From the NCBI RefSeq assembly GCF_947488135.1, contig NZ_CANKYW010000001.1, forward strand, positions 496,001 to 560,000: a stretch of 64,000 nucleotides of DNA. The letters are read 5' to 3'. A program made the translations under genes and the position numbers. The DNA is from an uncultured Marivita sp. Its GTDB lineage: Bacteria > Pseudomonadota > Alphaproteobacteria > Rhodobacterales > Rhodobacteraceae. Shown piece by piece: positions 42,502-55,430 of this stretch. The notes under the pieces were generated by a model that was not told the origin of the DNA, made no database searches, and was given only the letters and a program-made list of their open reading frames with translations. The number at the start of each line of letters is the position of its first letter. Position 1 is the stretch's first letter.

Positions 42502-43902
42502 TCATGCCGAGACCTCCAGAACATTCGATCGGGTGCCCTGATCCTCGTGCCAGTAGCGCAGCAGCATGTTTTCGGCCGTGTGCAGACGATAGCCGGCAGA
42601 GGCGCGCATGTCCGACAGCGGGGTGAAATCCTCGGCCATTTTCGCCATCGCGGCGCGCACGGTTTTCTCGGACCAGGTGGCACCGGTCAGGGCGGCTTCG
42701 ACGGCGCTGGCGCGCTTGGGGATGCCTGCCATGCCGCCGAAAGCGATGCGCGCCTGCGCAACCGAGCCATCCGTCACAGTGATATTGACCGCGCCGCAGA
42801 CGGCGGAGATGTCCTGATCGAACCGTTTGGACAGCTTGTAGACCTTCAGCCTCGGTGCGTGACGCGGGATCGTGACCGCTTCCACGAATTCGCCCTTGGC
42901 GCGGTCCTGCTTGCCGTAGTCGAAAAAGAAATCCTCGAGCGGCATGTCGCGCGTGTGATCGCCCGCGCGAAGGTGCAGCGTGGCCCCCATCGCGATCAGC
43001 GCGGGCGGGTTGTCCCCGATGGGAGAGCCGTTGGCGATGTTGCCGCCGATCGTCGCCGCCGCGCGCACCTGGGCCGAGCCGTAGCGGCGGATCATTTCGG
43101 CGTAGGACGGGTTCAGATCGCGCACGGCGTCCAGCACCCGGTCCATCGTCACACCGGCACCGATGCGCAGGCTGTGGTCGCTTTCCGTGATCTGCTGCAA
43201 GTCGGCGCAGCGGTTGAGGAAGATCACGTCCTCCAGTTCGCGCAGCGATTTCGTCACCCAAAGCCCCAAATCCGTCGCCCCGGCGATCAGGGTCGCGTCG
43301 GGTCGCGCTGCGTAGAGCGTGGCCAGTTCGTCCAGCGTTTCCGGGGCGTCGAGGCCGGGGGGCTGTCTGCCCCCCGGACCCCCCGAAGGTATTTTTCGGC
43401 CCAAAGAAGCAGGGGGTGTGTCCGTCATCCAATCGGGGACGGGTGTGTCGGCAGCGGCCTCTGCCGCGCGGATGATCGGGGCGTAGCCGGTGCAGCGGCA
43501 CAGGTTGCCCGCCAGCGCGTCGTCGTGGTTGCGGTCGCCGTTGAGATGCGCGACAGCCATCTGCACCACGAAGCCCGGCGTGCAAAAGCCGCATTGTGAG
43601 CCGTGATGCGCGATCATCGTCTCCTGCACCGGGTGCAGCGTGCCGTCCGCGCCGCCGATGCCTTCGACCGTGCGCACGGCGCAGCCGTCGATCTGCGGCA
43701 GGAACAGGATGCAGGCGTTGAGCCCGCGTGCGCCGCGCGCATCCGTGACCATCACCGTGCAGGCCCCGCAATCGCCTTCGTTGCAGCCTTCCTTGGTGCC
43801 GGTCAGGCCGCGCTCTTCGCGCAGCCAGTCAAGCAGCGTCGCCGTGGGGGACACGTTCCGCAGCTCCACGCTCTCTCCGTTCAGAAGAAAGGTGATATCC
43901 AT
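42502..43902 (-). CDS. xdhA: xanthine dehydrogenase iron-sulfur/FAD subunit
   Basis: 466 residues. The first [2Fe-2S] site is CNEGDCGAC near residue 40; the second uses QCGFCTPGF near 103 and [12 protein letters not shown] near 135. The FAD domain follows ([13 protein letters not shown], then [14 protein letters not shown]). It passes electrons from the Moco subunit to NAD. Between the two domains, residues ~164-183 ([19 protein letters not shown]) are encoded by a palindromic repeat of the same family as the one in xdhB. The insert lies in the linker, where it should do little harm. First gene of the purine operon. Confidence 0.92.
   Translation of the reverse strand: MDITFLLNGESVELRNVSPTATLLDWLREERGLTGTKEGCNEGDCGACTVMVTDARGARGLNACILFLPQIDGCAVRTVEGIGGADGTLHPVQETMIAHHGSQCGFCTPGFVVQMAVAHLNGDRNHDDALAGNLCRCTGYAPIIRAAEAAADTPVPDWMTDTPPASLGRKIPSGGPGGRQPPGLDAPETLDELATLYAARPDATLIAGATDLGLWVTKSLRELEDVIFLNRCADLQQITESDHSLRIGAGVTMDRVLDAVRDLNPSYAEMIRRYGSAQVRAAATIGGNIANGSPIGDNPPALIAMGATLHLRAGDHTRDMPLEDFFFDYGKQDRAKGEFVEAVTIPRHAPRLKVYKLSKRFDQDISAVCGAVNITVTDGSVAQARIAFGGMAGIPKRASAVEAALTGATWSEKTVRAAMAKMAEDFTPLSDMRASAGYRLHTAENMLLRYWHEDQGTRSNVLEVSA
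43355..43410. repeat. GC-rich palindromic repeat inserted in frame in xdhA
   Basis: CCGGGGGGC (43355-43363) and GCCCCCCGG (43369-43377) form a 9-bp stem with a 5-base loop, followed by CCCCCCGAAGGTATTTTTCG and AAAGAAG. From memory this composite (G-run palindrome, TATTTTT, GAAG end) is a frequent intergenic repeat in Rhodobacteraceae. Here it lies inside the coding frame of xdhA. Confidence 0.65.
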
Positions 43903-44104
43903 GTGAAATAACCTGCCGCCTTACCATCATGCCCCGGTATCAGCGCGCCCTCGATGCGGCGTAGAAGGTGCGCGGGGTATCCCTGTTATGGTGGCAGGCT
44001 AGGCAAGGGGATGCCAGTTTGGCAAGTCGAATCTGCGGACAAGGGCGTCGGAGTGCCGGTCGCTGCCCGAATTCGCGGCGAAGAGAACCTGCGCTTTTGC
44101 CCGC

Positions 44105-44566
44105 TTATCCGAAAGCGCCGTCCGCGATGAGCCGCTCCAACCGGTCCAGCCCGCTGGTCCATCCCTGCTGGAAATCCGAGAGCATATCGCCGTCGGTCAG
44201 CGGTGCGAGGCCGACATCGACGGTGAGCGTCGTGCCGCCATTTGATGCGGACAAGGTGTACCTCACCAATGTCACCGCAAAGCGGATGCCGCCCGCGCTG
44301 ATGGTTTCGGTAAAACAGGCGAGGTCTGGCGCGGCGAGGTGATACCAATGCGTGTGCACCACGAATTCGGGGTTATCTGCCGGTCCGCATCGGTGGCGTT
44401 CTTGTCCACCATCGCGCAAATCCGCCTTGTCCAGCACAAGAACGGCGTCGTCCGATGGCCCACCCCACACTTCGCGGGCTTTCGGGTCGGTCAGCAATGA
44501 CCACAACCGATCCCGAGGGACGTTGATGCTGCGAGTCAATTGAAAATGGGCACCTGGCTGGGTCAT
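44105..44566 (-). CDS. SRPBCC (AHSA1-type) domain protein
   Basis: 153 residues starting MTQPGAHFQLTRSINVPRDR, with LWSLLTDPKAREVWG and a C-terminal helix FQQGWTSGLDRLERLIA, the normal layout of the START-like AHSA1 family. These small cytoplasmic proteins form a hydrophobic pocket; the ligand is unknown here. It overlaps the ArsR-type repressor gene by 4 bases. This two-gene arrangement is widespread, and the repressor normally controls both genes. Confidence 0.85.
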   Translation of the reverse strand: MTQPGAHFQLTRSINVPRDRLWSLLTDPKAREVWGGPSDDAVLVLDKADLRDGGQERHRCGPADNPEFVVHTHWYHLAAPDLACFTETISAGGIRFAVTLVRYTLSASNGGTTLTVDVGLAPLTDGDMLSDFQQGWTSGLDRLERLIADGAFG

Positions 44567-44892
44567 TGTGGATTCCTCTCAAGGGTTTCTGCGAGCGCTT
44601 GCAGACGGTCCAGCCGGCCCTCCCAGAGTTTGCGTTGACGGCTCAACCAGTCTTCTGCCGCGCGCATCGGGGCGGCTTCGATGTGGATCATCCGGGTGCG
44701 TCCCGTCTTTTGCGACGTGACGAGCCCCGCGTCTTCCAGCTTGCGGATATGTTTCAGGAAGGACGGCAGCGCCATGTCATGCGTGGCGTGCAGGTCGGAC
44801 ACCGAGGCCGGGCCGTCGAGCAACCGTTCGATCACGGCCCGACGCGTCGGGTCGGCCATTGCGGAAAAAACGGAGTCAAGTTGGTTAGCCAT
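44563..44892 (-). CDS. ArsR-family winged-helix repressor
   Basis: 109 residues. The helix-turn-helix reads SVSDLHATHDMALPSFLKHI and the start (LDSVFSAMADPTRRAVIERL) is typical of ArsR proteins paired with SRPBCC partners. No metal-binding Cys pair is seen in the recognition helix, so it probably senses an organic ligand or acts with its partner. One operator covers its own start codon and another lies 50 bases upstream, indicating tight self-repression. Confidence 0.88.
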   Translation of the reverse strand: MANQLDSVFSAMADPTRRAVIERLLDGPASVSDLHATHDMALPSFLKHIRKLEDAGLVTSQKTGRTRMIHIEAAPMRAAEDWLSRQRKLWEGRLDRLQALAETLERNPQ

Positions 44893-44948
44893 GTGGCTAA
44901 GTAATCTATCCGGCGCTTCGCGTCAAGATTTACCTAGCCATATGGCTA
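44885..44948 (-). promoter_or_regulatory. promoter and twin palindromic operators of the ArsR gene
   Basis: TTAGCCATGTGGCTAA (44885-44900) and TAGCCATATGGCTA (44935-44948) are palindromes of one motif, TAGCCA-N2-TGGCTA. On the minus strand TTGACG (44921-44926) and TACTTA (44898-44903) are spaced 17 bases, a plausible -35/-10 pair. The first operator overlaps both the -10 and the ATG. Confidence 0.75.
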
Positions 44949-44964
44949 ACAATCGTGAAACCGT

Positions 44965-45279
44965 TCAGAACGGCAAGAACCCGTCACCAAGCTCGTAGGA
45001 TTTGACCGCCAGAAGCGGCTGCGCACCATCGTAGGAAAACACAAAGACATGCGCCATCTCCGCCGCCAGCGTCATGCGGCAGAAATTCGCGTCACTGTCG
45101 AAGTCCACGGGGCAGGTGGCAAGATCGACATGCTCGATCGACGCCTCGAAGACGTCGTAGGTCAGCGCGCCATTGGCGAGATAATTGCTGCCGGTGTGGT
45201 GCGTTTCGCCAGGGCCCGAAGCCATGGCTGCGCTGCTGAGTGCGAGGGTTGTGATGAGGGGGAACACTGTCCTGTGCAT
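44965..45279 (-). CDS. exported protein of unknown function
   Basis: 104 residues with a signal peptide (MHRTVFPLITTLALSSAAMA, cleaved near ASG). The mature ~83 residues contain two cysteines (DLATCPVDF and ANFCRMTLA) that could form a disulfide in the periplasm. I do not recognise a family. It stands alone between the ArsR operator region and the divergent MscS-type gene. Confidence 0.6.
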   Translation of the reverse strand: MHRTVFPLITTLALSSAAMASGPGETHHTGSNYLANGALTYDVFEASIEHVDLATCPVDFDSDANFCRMTLAAEMAHVFVFSYDGAQPLLAVKSYELGDGFLPF

Positions 45280-45453
45280 AATCCTGATTCCTTTTGTCGG
45301 ATTTATGCGCGTATTTCTTACTTTTTTAATCGGAATTGCAAGTTCAAAAAATATCAGGCTGTTTCGGGCGTCTCTTTACCCGGAGGTGTGACGGCAACCG
45401 GGAACGCAGCGCGGTCGGGTGCGTTTGCCCGTAAGTCATTGTGAAAACGAGGT

Positions 45454-47130
45454 TTGAATTTGCGAAGCGCGATTATCCTGCTCTTGGTCTGGTGGGCATG
45501 TTTTTTGCCCGAGGATGCAACGGCTCAGGAAACGGTGTTCGAAGTCGAGGAATTGAATGCGGGTTTGCCTGTCAGGCCTGACGGGCTCGACATCCTGACC
45601 CCGCAAACGGCGCTTGAGGCCTTTCTGAGCGCGGCCGATCGAAATGATTTCGATACCGCGCGCCACGTGCTCAATCTCAATGGCATCGATCCAAGCGCCC
45701 AGGCGATCCGGGGCTATGACCTTGCGCGCAAGCTCGATGCGATCATCGACAGGAAACTTGTCATCTCGTGGCAAGCGTTGCTGGAACGACCCGACTCGCT
45801 CGATGCCAACGCGCCCTCGGAGAACGTGATGGCCGGGCAGCCGCGGCGCAGTTTGCTGCTTGGCGTGCTGGAACTGTCCGACAGGCCGGTTGCGGTTCGC
45901 CTCAATCGGGTCCAGCCCGCTGACGGCCCGGCAGTCTGGGTGTTCTCGAGGCAGACCGTCGATGTCATCGACCCGCTTTTCGACCGCTTCGGTCCATCGG
46001 CGCTGGAGCAGGCGCTCCCGGAAGCGATACGGGCGAAGGGACCGCTTGGGCTTTTCTGGTGGGAAGTGATCGGTATCCCGGTGCTCGTCATCGCAGCGGG
46101 TGCCGTCGGGCTGGCGGTCTGGTCCGGATTCACAAGGATCGGACAACGGGTGGGGCACAGTTTCGCCGCGGGCGTCGTTCGAGGCCTGCGGCTGCCGATG
46201 ACGTTGTTCGTCGTGGCCGGTCTTGTCTGGGCGTCGACCTCGTATGTGTTCATCGTGTCGGGTCTATTGTCGAACATTCTGGAACCTTTCGTCGTGCTGG
46301 CCTTCGTCGGCGGCGTGTTGGCGATGATCGTGAATGTCATCGACGCAGCCCTCGATCGGATCATGATCGCGCGGGTCGAAGAGCTGAGCTCGCCCGAGAA
46401 CGAGAACAGACGGGCCTATGCGACAACCATCCTCGCCTTGCGTCGTCTGGTGGTCGTCAACGCCGTGATCGCGGCGGCGGGGATCACCTTGACCGTGGCG
46501 AACGTCTTTCAAACGCTCGGCTTTTCGCTTCTGGCCGGGGCCGGGGCGCTGACGCTGGTTCTTGGCTTCGCGGCGCGAGAGGCCTTGGGCAATATCCTGG
46601 GCAGCCTTCAGATCTCGCTCAACCGGTCTGCGCGGGTGGGCGATCAACTGATCTTCCGCGACACGCTTTGCACCGTGGAGCGCATTCAGTTCACCTTCGT
46701 GCAGCTCAAGGTGTGGGACGACACACGCCTGATCGTGCCGGTTCTGGATTTCATCAAGAACAGTTTTGTGAATCGCACGCTCGTGGACAACGGGATGACA
46801 CGGCAGGTCGTGCTGACCTTGTCTCCGCGCGCCGATGTGGAGGCCCTGCGCACGCATTATCTGGACTGGGCGAAGGCGGATCCGCGCATCGGACCGGATG
46901 ACGGCCTTGAGTGCTACGTCATCGGACAGGATGAATTCGGGATGAAGGTGCGGTTCTTGGCGCCGGTAAGCGATCCGCGGGACGGTTGGAATGTCGAATG
47001 CGCGATGCGGGAAGAAATGATCTCCGCGGCGCGCGGATTGTCAGACGATACCGGTCTGGACCTTCTACCTCATCTCGGGACCGCGGATGATGGCGAAGGT
47101 GCTTTCAGCGCGGACAGTGATACCGCCTGA
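45454..47130 (+). CDS. MscS-family mechanosensitive channel
   Basis: 558 residues if started at TTG 45454; a second TTG at 45460 is better placed behind GAGG (7 bases) and gives MRSAIILLLVWWACF, so the true start is one of these two. A signal peptide precedes a ~170-residue periplasmic domain. Then come about four to five membrane segments, and the MscS pore helix region with GAGALTLVLGFAAREALGNI near residue 365. The cytoplasmic beta and alpha/beta parts follow. It should gate ions under membrane tension. Single gene, 75 bases before dnaE. Confidence 0.82.
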   Translation: MNLRSAIILLLVWWACFLPEDATAQETVFEVEELNAGLPVRPDGLDILTPQTALEAFLSAADRNDFDTARHVLNLNGIDPSAQAIRGYDLARKLDAIIDRKLVISWQALLERPDSLDANAPSENVMAGQPRRSLLLGVLELSDRPVAVRLNRVQPADGPAVWVFSRQTVDVIDPLFDRFGPSALEQALPEAIRAKGPLGLFWWEVIGIPVLVIAAGAVGLAVWSGFTRIGQRVGHSFAAGVVRGLRLPMTLFVVAGLVWASTSYVFIVSGLLSNILEPFVVLAFVGGVLAMIVNVIDAALDRIMIARVEELSSPENENRRAYATTILALRRLVVVNAVIAAAGITLTVANVFQTLGFSLLAGAGALTLVLGFAAREALGNILGSLQISLNRSARVGDQLIFRDTLCTVERIQFTFVQLKVWDDTRLIVPVLDFIKNSFVNRTLVDNGMTRQVVLTLSPRADVEALRTHYLDWAKADPRIGPDDGLECYVIGQDEFGMKVRFLAPVSDPRDGWNVECAMREEMISAARGLSDDTGLDLLPHLGTADDGEGAFSADSDTA

Positions 47131-47205
47131 GCGCGACCCGCAAATATCGGGTCATACACGCATCTAGGGGTTTCTATCGCCGCACGCCCTGCATATCGTC
47201 GGTGC

Positions 47206-50706
<3,501 letters not shown>

Positions 50707-50780
50707 CCCCGACCGCCGACGGCCGCTGGACGGTCTTTCCGGCGCCCGATAGGGTGCCGGCAGGGAGTATGAGGGAATCC

Positions 50781-51659
50781 ATGAGTCGTTTCGCTGCGAT
50801 CCTTTTCGCTGCAAGCCTGCTTGCAGGCTGTGCCACCGATCCCCTGCGTGATGTGCCGCGCTTGTCGGAGGCGGATGTCAGCGACGCCGATGCTCAGGCC
50901 GCCATCCGCGCAGAGCCCGGGGACACTCCGCTTGCCGAGACATCGACGGGTTCTGCGCAGGACAGCGCCATCGGCGGTGCCGCGCCTGACGCGCCGCGCG
51001 GCGGCTTGCTCGGCTTCCTCAGCCGCGCCGCCCGCGAGGCGCAAACGCCCGAGGGCGAGGATGCCACAGACGTCGCCGCCATCCCACCGCAAACCCAAAG
51101 CGATGCTCCCGCACCGGGACTGTTCGGCGGTGGTCGCTCTTCCAACGGCCCCAAGCCCGGAGACCCGGATTACCAGATCGTCGAGATGGGAACTGTGCTG
51201 CCCTACGGCACATTGGCGCGGGTCTGTAATGTCCCGACGCGCCAATTGGGAACGCGCGTGGAACGGTATCCCGAACGCCGGAGCACCTACGCGATATACG
51301 ATTCCCAACCGGGCAACACCGCGCCGCACACCTTCTACGTGACGGGGTTCGATGACGGCTGCGCGCGCCAGTTCACTGCCGCTTTGGCGATGTTCGGCAG
51401 TCCCGAAACCCATGAACAGCTGCGCTACGGCCTGCCGTCGCAGGTTCAGCCCTATTCATCGACCGACGCCGCCTACGAGACCCTCAAATCGCGGGTTTGC
51501 CGGGTCGGCAAGGGAAAGCCTTGCGGGTCGGCCATGTCCCGACTGGCGCGGGATACCGTGTTCGTCAGTGTCTACGAACGGTTCGGATCGAACCCGGTCT
51601 GGAAGACGATCCTGCTGCATGACGGCGAAGTGGTCGAAACGGATATCCGCGGCAACTGA
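50781..51659 (+). CDS. predicted outer-membrane lipoprotein, conserved hypothetical
   Basis: 292 residues from ATG 50781, with GAGG 6 bases upstream. The lipobox is LLAGC (MSRFAAILFAASLLAGCATD), so the mature protein is lipid-anchored at Cys 18. A disordered Ala/Pro/Asp-rich stretch covers residues ~20-130. The C-terminal ~160 residues are a compact domain (YQIVEMGTVLPYGTLARVCN) with several Cys, probably periplasmic. I do not recognise a function. It stands alone after dnaE. Confidence 0.75.
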   Translation: MSRFAAILFAASLLAGCATDPLRDVPRLSEADVSDADAQAAIRAEPGDTPLAETSTGSAQDSAIGGAAPDAPRGGLLGFLSRAAREAQTPEGEDATDVAAIPPQTQSDAPAPGLFGGGRSSNGPKPGDPDYQIVEMGTVLPYGTLARVCNVPTRQLGTRVERYPERRSTYAIYDSQPGNTAPHTFYVTGFDDGCARQFTAALAMFGSPETHEQLRYGLPSQVQPYSSTDAAYETLKSRVCRVGKGKPCGSAMSRLARDTVFVSVYERFGSNPVWKTILLHDGEVVETDIRGN

Positions 51660-51691
51660 GACCGGGCCTTGTTCGGAACTCGACGCCGCGC

Positions 51692-51892
51692 CTAGTAATG
51701 CGGGGGGCGCTCGTCCCCGAGCACGATCCCGCCGCTTCCTTCCGCCTCGCGATGTGCCTCACGCTGCATCAGCATCTCGACCCGCGCGGTCAGGCGGTCG
51801 ATCTCGCGCGCCTGCGCGGCAACGGTTTCGGACAGGTCGTCGGTGACGCGCAGCAGATGCGCGATGCGTTCTTCGAGGGCGGTCATATCCAT
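51692..51892 (-). CDS. slyX: SlyX-like coiled-coil protein
   Basis: 66 residues from ATG 51892 (MDMTALEERIAHLLRVTDDL); ATG 51886 is an alternative. The middle is a continuous heptad pattern (LSETVAAQAREIDRLTARVE) and the C-terminus ends in DERPPHY, the conserved SlyX tail. The family's function is not established. The frame continues upstream to 51976 without conserved features. Confidence 0.75.
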   Translation of the reverse strand: MDMTALEERIAHLLRVTDDLSETVAAQAREIDRLTARVEMLMQREAHREAEGSGGIVLGDERPPHY

Positions 51893-52105
51893 GCCCGACA
51901 GATGCGCATCCGCGCGGCCCTTGGCAAGGGGCAAATAGGTCAGCATCCGCACCCCATTGTTTCGCGCGCGAAACATTGGGTCCGAACCGGGCCTATTTCC
52001 GTTTAGTTAACCCTCTCGCACGGCCCGCACCCGCGCCGCTGCTTGCCCCGCTGGGTTCCAGCGTTTAGAGGAAGCGCGACACCCCAGCCCAGACGGGAAT
52101 TGACC

Positions 52106-53590
52106 ATGGCCAAAGAGAAAAAAGCCCCCAAGCCCAAGGCACAGACGCCCAAGGGCTTCCGCGATTATTTCGGCACCGAGGTGACCGAACGCGCCGAGAT
52201 GCTGACGCAGATCGCCGGGGTCTATCATCGCTATGGCTTCGACGCGCTGGAAAGCGCGGCGGTCGAGACGGTCGAGGCGCTGGGCAAGTTTCTTCCCGAC
52301 GTGGATCGCCCGAACGAGGGCGTGTTCGCCTGGCAGGAGGACGAGGACGACGGCAAGGGCGATTGGCTGGCCCTGCGCTATGACCTGACCGCCCCTCTGG
52401 CGCGGGTTTACGCGCAGCACCGCAACGACCTGCCGCTGCCCTATCGGCGCTACGCGATGGGTCCGGTCTGGCGCAACGAAAAGCCGGGGCCGGGGCGGTA
52501 TCGCCAGTTTTATCAATGTGATGCGGATACGGTCGGGGCTGCGTCGGTGGCGGCTGATGCCGAGATCTGCGCGATGCTTGCCGATTGTCTAGAGACCGTG
52601 GGCATCCCGCGCGGGGACTACATCGTTCGGGTGAACAACCGGAAGGTTCTGAACGGTGTTCTGGAGTCGATGGGCCTGAATGACGATGGCCAACGCGACG
52701 CGGTTCTGCGCACCATCGACAAGTTCGACAAGGTGGGAGAGGCCGGGGTGCGCGAGCTTTTGGGCAAGGGGCGACTGGATGCCTCTGGGGCCTATATCGA
52801 CGGTGTGGGCCTGAGTGACGGACAGGCCGAGCCTGTTATCGCGTTCTTAACCTCCAAGGGTGAGACTGCCGCGCAGACGATTGAGAATTTAAAGGCGGCG
52901 GTTGGTGACAGCGCGATTGGGGCAGAAGGTGTGGCAGAGCTTGAGCAGATCGCTGATCTGCTGGCTGCTGGCGGCTATGGCCCCGACCGGATCGAGATTG
53001 ATCCATCCGTGGTGCGCGGCCTTGGCTATTACACCGGGCCGGTGTTCGAGGCCGAGCTTACCTTTGACATCATTGACGAAAAAGGCCGCAAGCGGCAGTT
53101 CGGTTCGGTCGCGGGCGGTGGCCGCTATGACGACCTGGTCAAGCGCTTCACCGGACAGGCGGTGCCTGCCACGGGTGTCAGCATCGGTGTGGATCGTCTT
53201 CTTGCCGCGCTGCGCGAAAAGGGCCGTATTGGCAGCCAGAGCCATGGCCCAGTGGTGGTCACGGTCATGGACCGCGACCGGATGGGCGACTATCAGGCGA
53301 TGGTGGCGGAGCTGCGCAACGCAGGCATCCGGGCCGAGGTCTATCTGGGGAACCCGAAGAATTTTGGCAACCAGCTGAAATACGCGGATAAGCGCGAGTC
53401 TCCGGTCGCGGTGATCGAGGGCGGCGATGAAAAGGCCAATGGTATGGTGCAGATCAAGGACCTGATCCTTGGCGCCAAGATCGCCGAGAGCGCCAGCCTT
53501 GAGGAATGGCAGGACCGCCCCAACCAGTTCGAGGTACCGCGCGATCAATTGGTCGCGAAGGTGCGCGAGATCCTCGAAAGCTATGCCTGA
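52106..53590 (+). CDS. hisS: histidyl-tRNA synthetase
   Basis: 494 residues from ATG 52106 ([20 protein letters not shown]), with GGGA 8 bases upstream. Class II landmarks: motif 2 in [20 protein letters not shown] near residue 120, the histidine-specific [14 protein letters not shown] near 308, and motif 3 in [11 protein letters not shown] near 360. A C-terminal anticodon domain follows. It charges tRNA-His. The stop shares bases with the hisZ start (TGATG), linking charging to histidine synthesis. Confidence 0.95.
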   Translation: MAKEKKAPKPKAQTPKGFRDYFGTEVTERAEMLTQIAGVYHRYGFDALESAAVETVEALGKFLPDVDRPNEGVFAWQEDEDDGKGDWLALRYDLTAPLARVYAQHRNDLPLPYRRYAMGPVWRNEKPGPGRYRQFYQCDADTVGAASVAADAEICAMLADCLETVGIPRGDYIVRVNNRKVLNGVLESMGLNDDGQRDAVLRTIDKFDKVGEAGVRELLGKGRLDASGAYIDGVGLSDGQAEPVIAFLTSKGETAAQTIENLKAAVGDSAIGAEGVAELEQIADLLAAGGYGPDRIEIDPSVVRGLGYYTGPVFEAELTFDIIDEKGRKRQFGSVAGGGRYDDLVKRFTGQAVPATGVSIGVDRLLAALREKGRIGSQSHGPVVVTVMDRDRMGDYQAMVAELRNAGIRAEVYLGNPKNFGNQLKYADKRESPVAVIEGGDEKANGMVQIKDLILGAKIAESASLEEWQDRPNQFEVPRDQLVAKVREILESYA

Positions 53591-54687
53591 TGCCCGTGGT
53601 CGCCCCTGACAAATCGCGTGTCCGGCACGCGGCGGAACGGATTTGCGACGGGTTCGTCGCAGAGGGCGCTGCGCGGTTCGAGACCGATATCCTGCTGTCT
53701 GCCGAGGTGCTTCTGGACCTCTACGGCGAGGACATCCGCGCGCGGGCCTACGTGACGTCGGACCCGGATAAGGGCGAGATGATGCTGCGTCCGGATTTCA
53801 CCGTTCCGGTGGTTCAGTATCACATGCAGGGCGATGGCGCGCCCGCGCGCTACACCTATTTCGGAGAAGTGTTCCGCAAACAGGAAGACCATCCCGAGCG
53901 GCGCAGCGAATTCCTGCAAGTCGGGTACGAGCAATTCGGCGATACCGATCCCGCCGAGGCCGATGCCGAGGTTTTCGGTCGGTTCTCCGACGTGCTCGCT
54001 CCGCTCGGTCTCAGGGCCGCCACGGGCGATATCGGCATCCTGATCGCCATGGTGGACGGCCTGTCGACCACCGAGGACCGCCGCGCGGCGTTGATGCGGC
54101 ACATCTGGCGCCCGGCGCGGTTTACCGCGCTGGTCAAGCGCTTTGCCGGCCTTGCCCCGGTGCCCGCGTCCCGCACGGCGCTGCTGGCCGCGGAGGACCC
54201 GATGCAGGACACCGGCGTCATGATCGGCCTGCGCAGCGAGCGCGAGATCGCGGCTCGGATCGACGCTTTACGCGCGGATGCGGCGGAGGCACCAATGAGC
54301 GAGGACGAAGTCGCTCTGATTTCGGCGGTGCTCGGCGTCTCGGAGACCTGCCCGAACGCATTGGAACACTTGCGCGACATCGCGGTGGACATGCCGGGCC
54401 TGCTGCCCGCGCTCGACCGGTTCGAGGCGCGGTGTGACGCGATGGCGCGACGCGGCGTCGATGTGGAAAACCTGCCCTTCGAGGCGTCCTACGGGCGCAC
54501 GTCGATGGAATATTACAACGGCTTCGTCTTCGGCTTTTACTCCGAAGCGCGTCCTGATCTGCCTCCGGTCGCGACCGGTGGGCGGTATGACGCGCTGACC
54601 CGCCGATTGGGGCAAGGGCGCGAAATCCCGGCGGTGGGCGGGGTGATCCGGCCCGATCTGGTGCTCGATCTCGGGGGGCTGCCATGA
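53590..54687 (+). CDS. hisZ: ATP phosphoribosyltransferase regulatory subunit
   Basis: 365 residues from ATG 53590, overlapping the hisS stop by one base. It is a HisS paralogue lacking the anticodon domain, with MLRPDFTVPVVQYHM, FGEVFRKQEDHPERRSEFLQ and a C-terminal EYYNGFVFGFYSEA in place of the histidine-specific loop. It forms a hetero-octamer with short HisG and confers histidine feedback. It overlaps hisG by 4 bases. Confidence 0.92.
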   Translation: MPVVAPDKSRVRHAAERICDGFVAEGAARFETDILLSAEVLLDLYGEDIRARAYVTSDPDKGEMMLRPDFTVPVVQYHMQGDGAPARYTYFGEVFRKQEDHPERRSEFLQVGYEQFGDTDPAEADAEVFGRFSDVLAPLGLRAATGDIGILIAMVDGLSTTEDRRAALMRHIWRPARFTALVKRFAGLAPVPASRTALLAAEDPMQDTGVMIGLRSEREIAARIDALRADAAEAPMSEDEVALISAVLGVSETCPNALEHLRDIAVDMPGLLPALDRFEARCDAMARRGVDVENLPFEASYGRTSMEYYNGFVFGFYSEARPDLPPVATGGRYDALTRRLGQGREIPAVGGVIRPDLVLDLGGLP

Positions 54688-55376
54688 CGATCAAGCTGGG
54701 CGTGCCGTCCAAGGGGCGGCTGATGGAAAAGACGTTCGACTGGTTTGGCGCACGAGGCGTAACCCTGACGCGGACCGGATCGGAGCGCGAATACGCCGGC
54801 GCGGTCGAGGGGGTCGAGGGGGTCGATCTCGTCCTGTTGTCGGCAGGTGAAATCCCGCGTGAACTGGCGGCGGGACGCATTCACCTTGGCGTGACGGGCA
54901 ACGATCTGATCCAGGAGAAACTGGTCCAATGGGATCAGAAGGTCGAACCTCTTGCGGCGCTGGGGTTCGGTCACGCGAACCTGATCGTCGCGGTCCCGCA
55001 ATGTTGGGTCGATGTCGACACGCTCGACGATCTTGATGGCGCCGCGGCGGCGTTCCGGGCCCGGCACGGGTTCCGTATGCGGATCGCGACCAAATATCAC
55101 CGGCTTGTGCGGGACTACCTGCGGCGCGGCGGTGTGGCGGATTACCAGTTGGTCGACAGCCAAGGCGCGACGGAGGGCACGGTCAAGAACCTGACCGCCG
55201 AGGCCATCGCGGACATCACTTCCACCGGTGAGACGTTGCGCGCGAACCACCTGAAAATCCTTGATGAGCCGCCGGTTCTGGAAAGCCAGGCGACCCTGTT
55301 TCGAAGCCGTGTGGCTGAACAATCCGACGATGAGCGCGCCGCCTTGCGGGGGCTGATCGATCAGCTTAAGGTATAG
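54684..55376 (+). CDS. hisG: ATP phosphoribosyltransferase, short form
   Basis: 230 residues, the short form that needs HisZ and lacks the C-terminal histidine-binding domain. It starts MTIKLGVPSKGRLMEKTFDW; the family catalytic segment is seen in VDLVLLSAGEIPRELAAGRI, HLGVTGNDLI and ADITSTGETLRAN (PRPP loop). It performs the first step of histidine synthesis, joining ATP and PRPP. Last gene of the hisS-hisZ-hisG operon and followed by a double hairpin. Confidence 0.93.
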   Translation: MTIKLGVPSKGRLMEKTFDWFGARGVTLTRTGSEREYAGAVEGVEGVDLVLLSAGEIPRELAAGRIHLGVTGNDLIQEKLVQWDQKVEPLAALGFGHANLIVAVPQCWVDVDTLDDLDGAAAAFRARHGFRMRIATKYHRLVRDYLRRGGVADYQLVDSQGATEGTVKNLTAEAIADITSTGETLRANHLKILDEPPVLESQATLFRSRVAEQSDDERAALRGLIDQLKV

Positions 55377-55382
55377 CGCGGG

Positions 55383-55425
55383 CAAATCCTTGAAAGGATT
55401 TGGCAAAACGCGTTTTCGCGTTTTG
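55383..55425. repeat. tandem double hairpin between hisG and ABC1 kinase gene
   Basis: CAAATCCT-TGAA-AGGATTTG (55383-55402) is followed by CAAAACGCG-TTTT-CGCGTTTTG (55404-55425). They fill the 54-base gap between two convergent stops almost completely. Same design as 17032-17081 and 25460-25502; probably ends both transcripts. Confidence 0.8.
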
Positions 55426-55430
55426 GCGCG

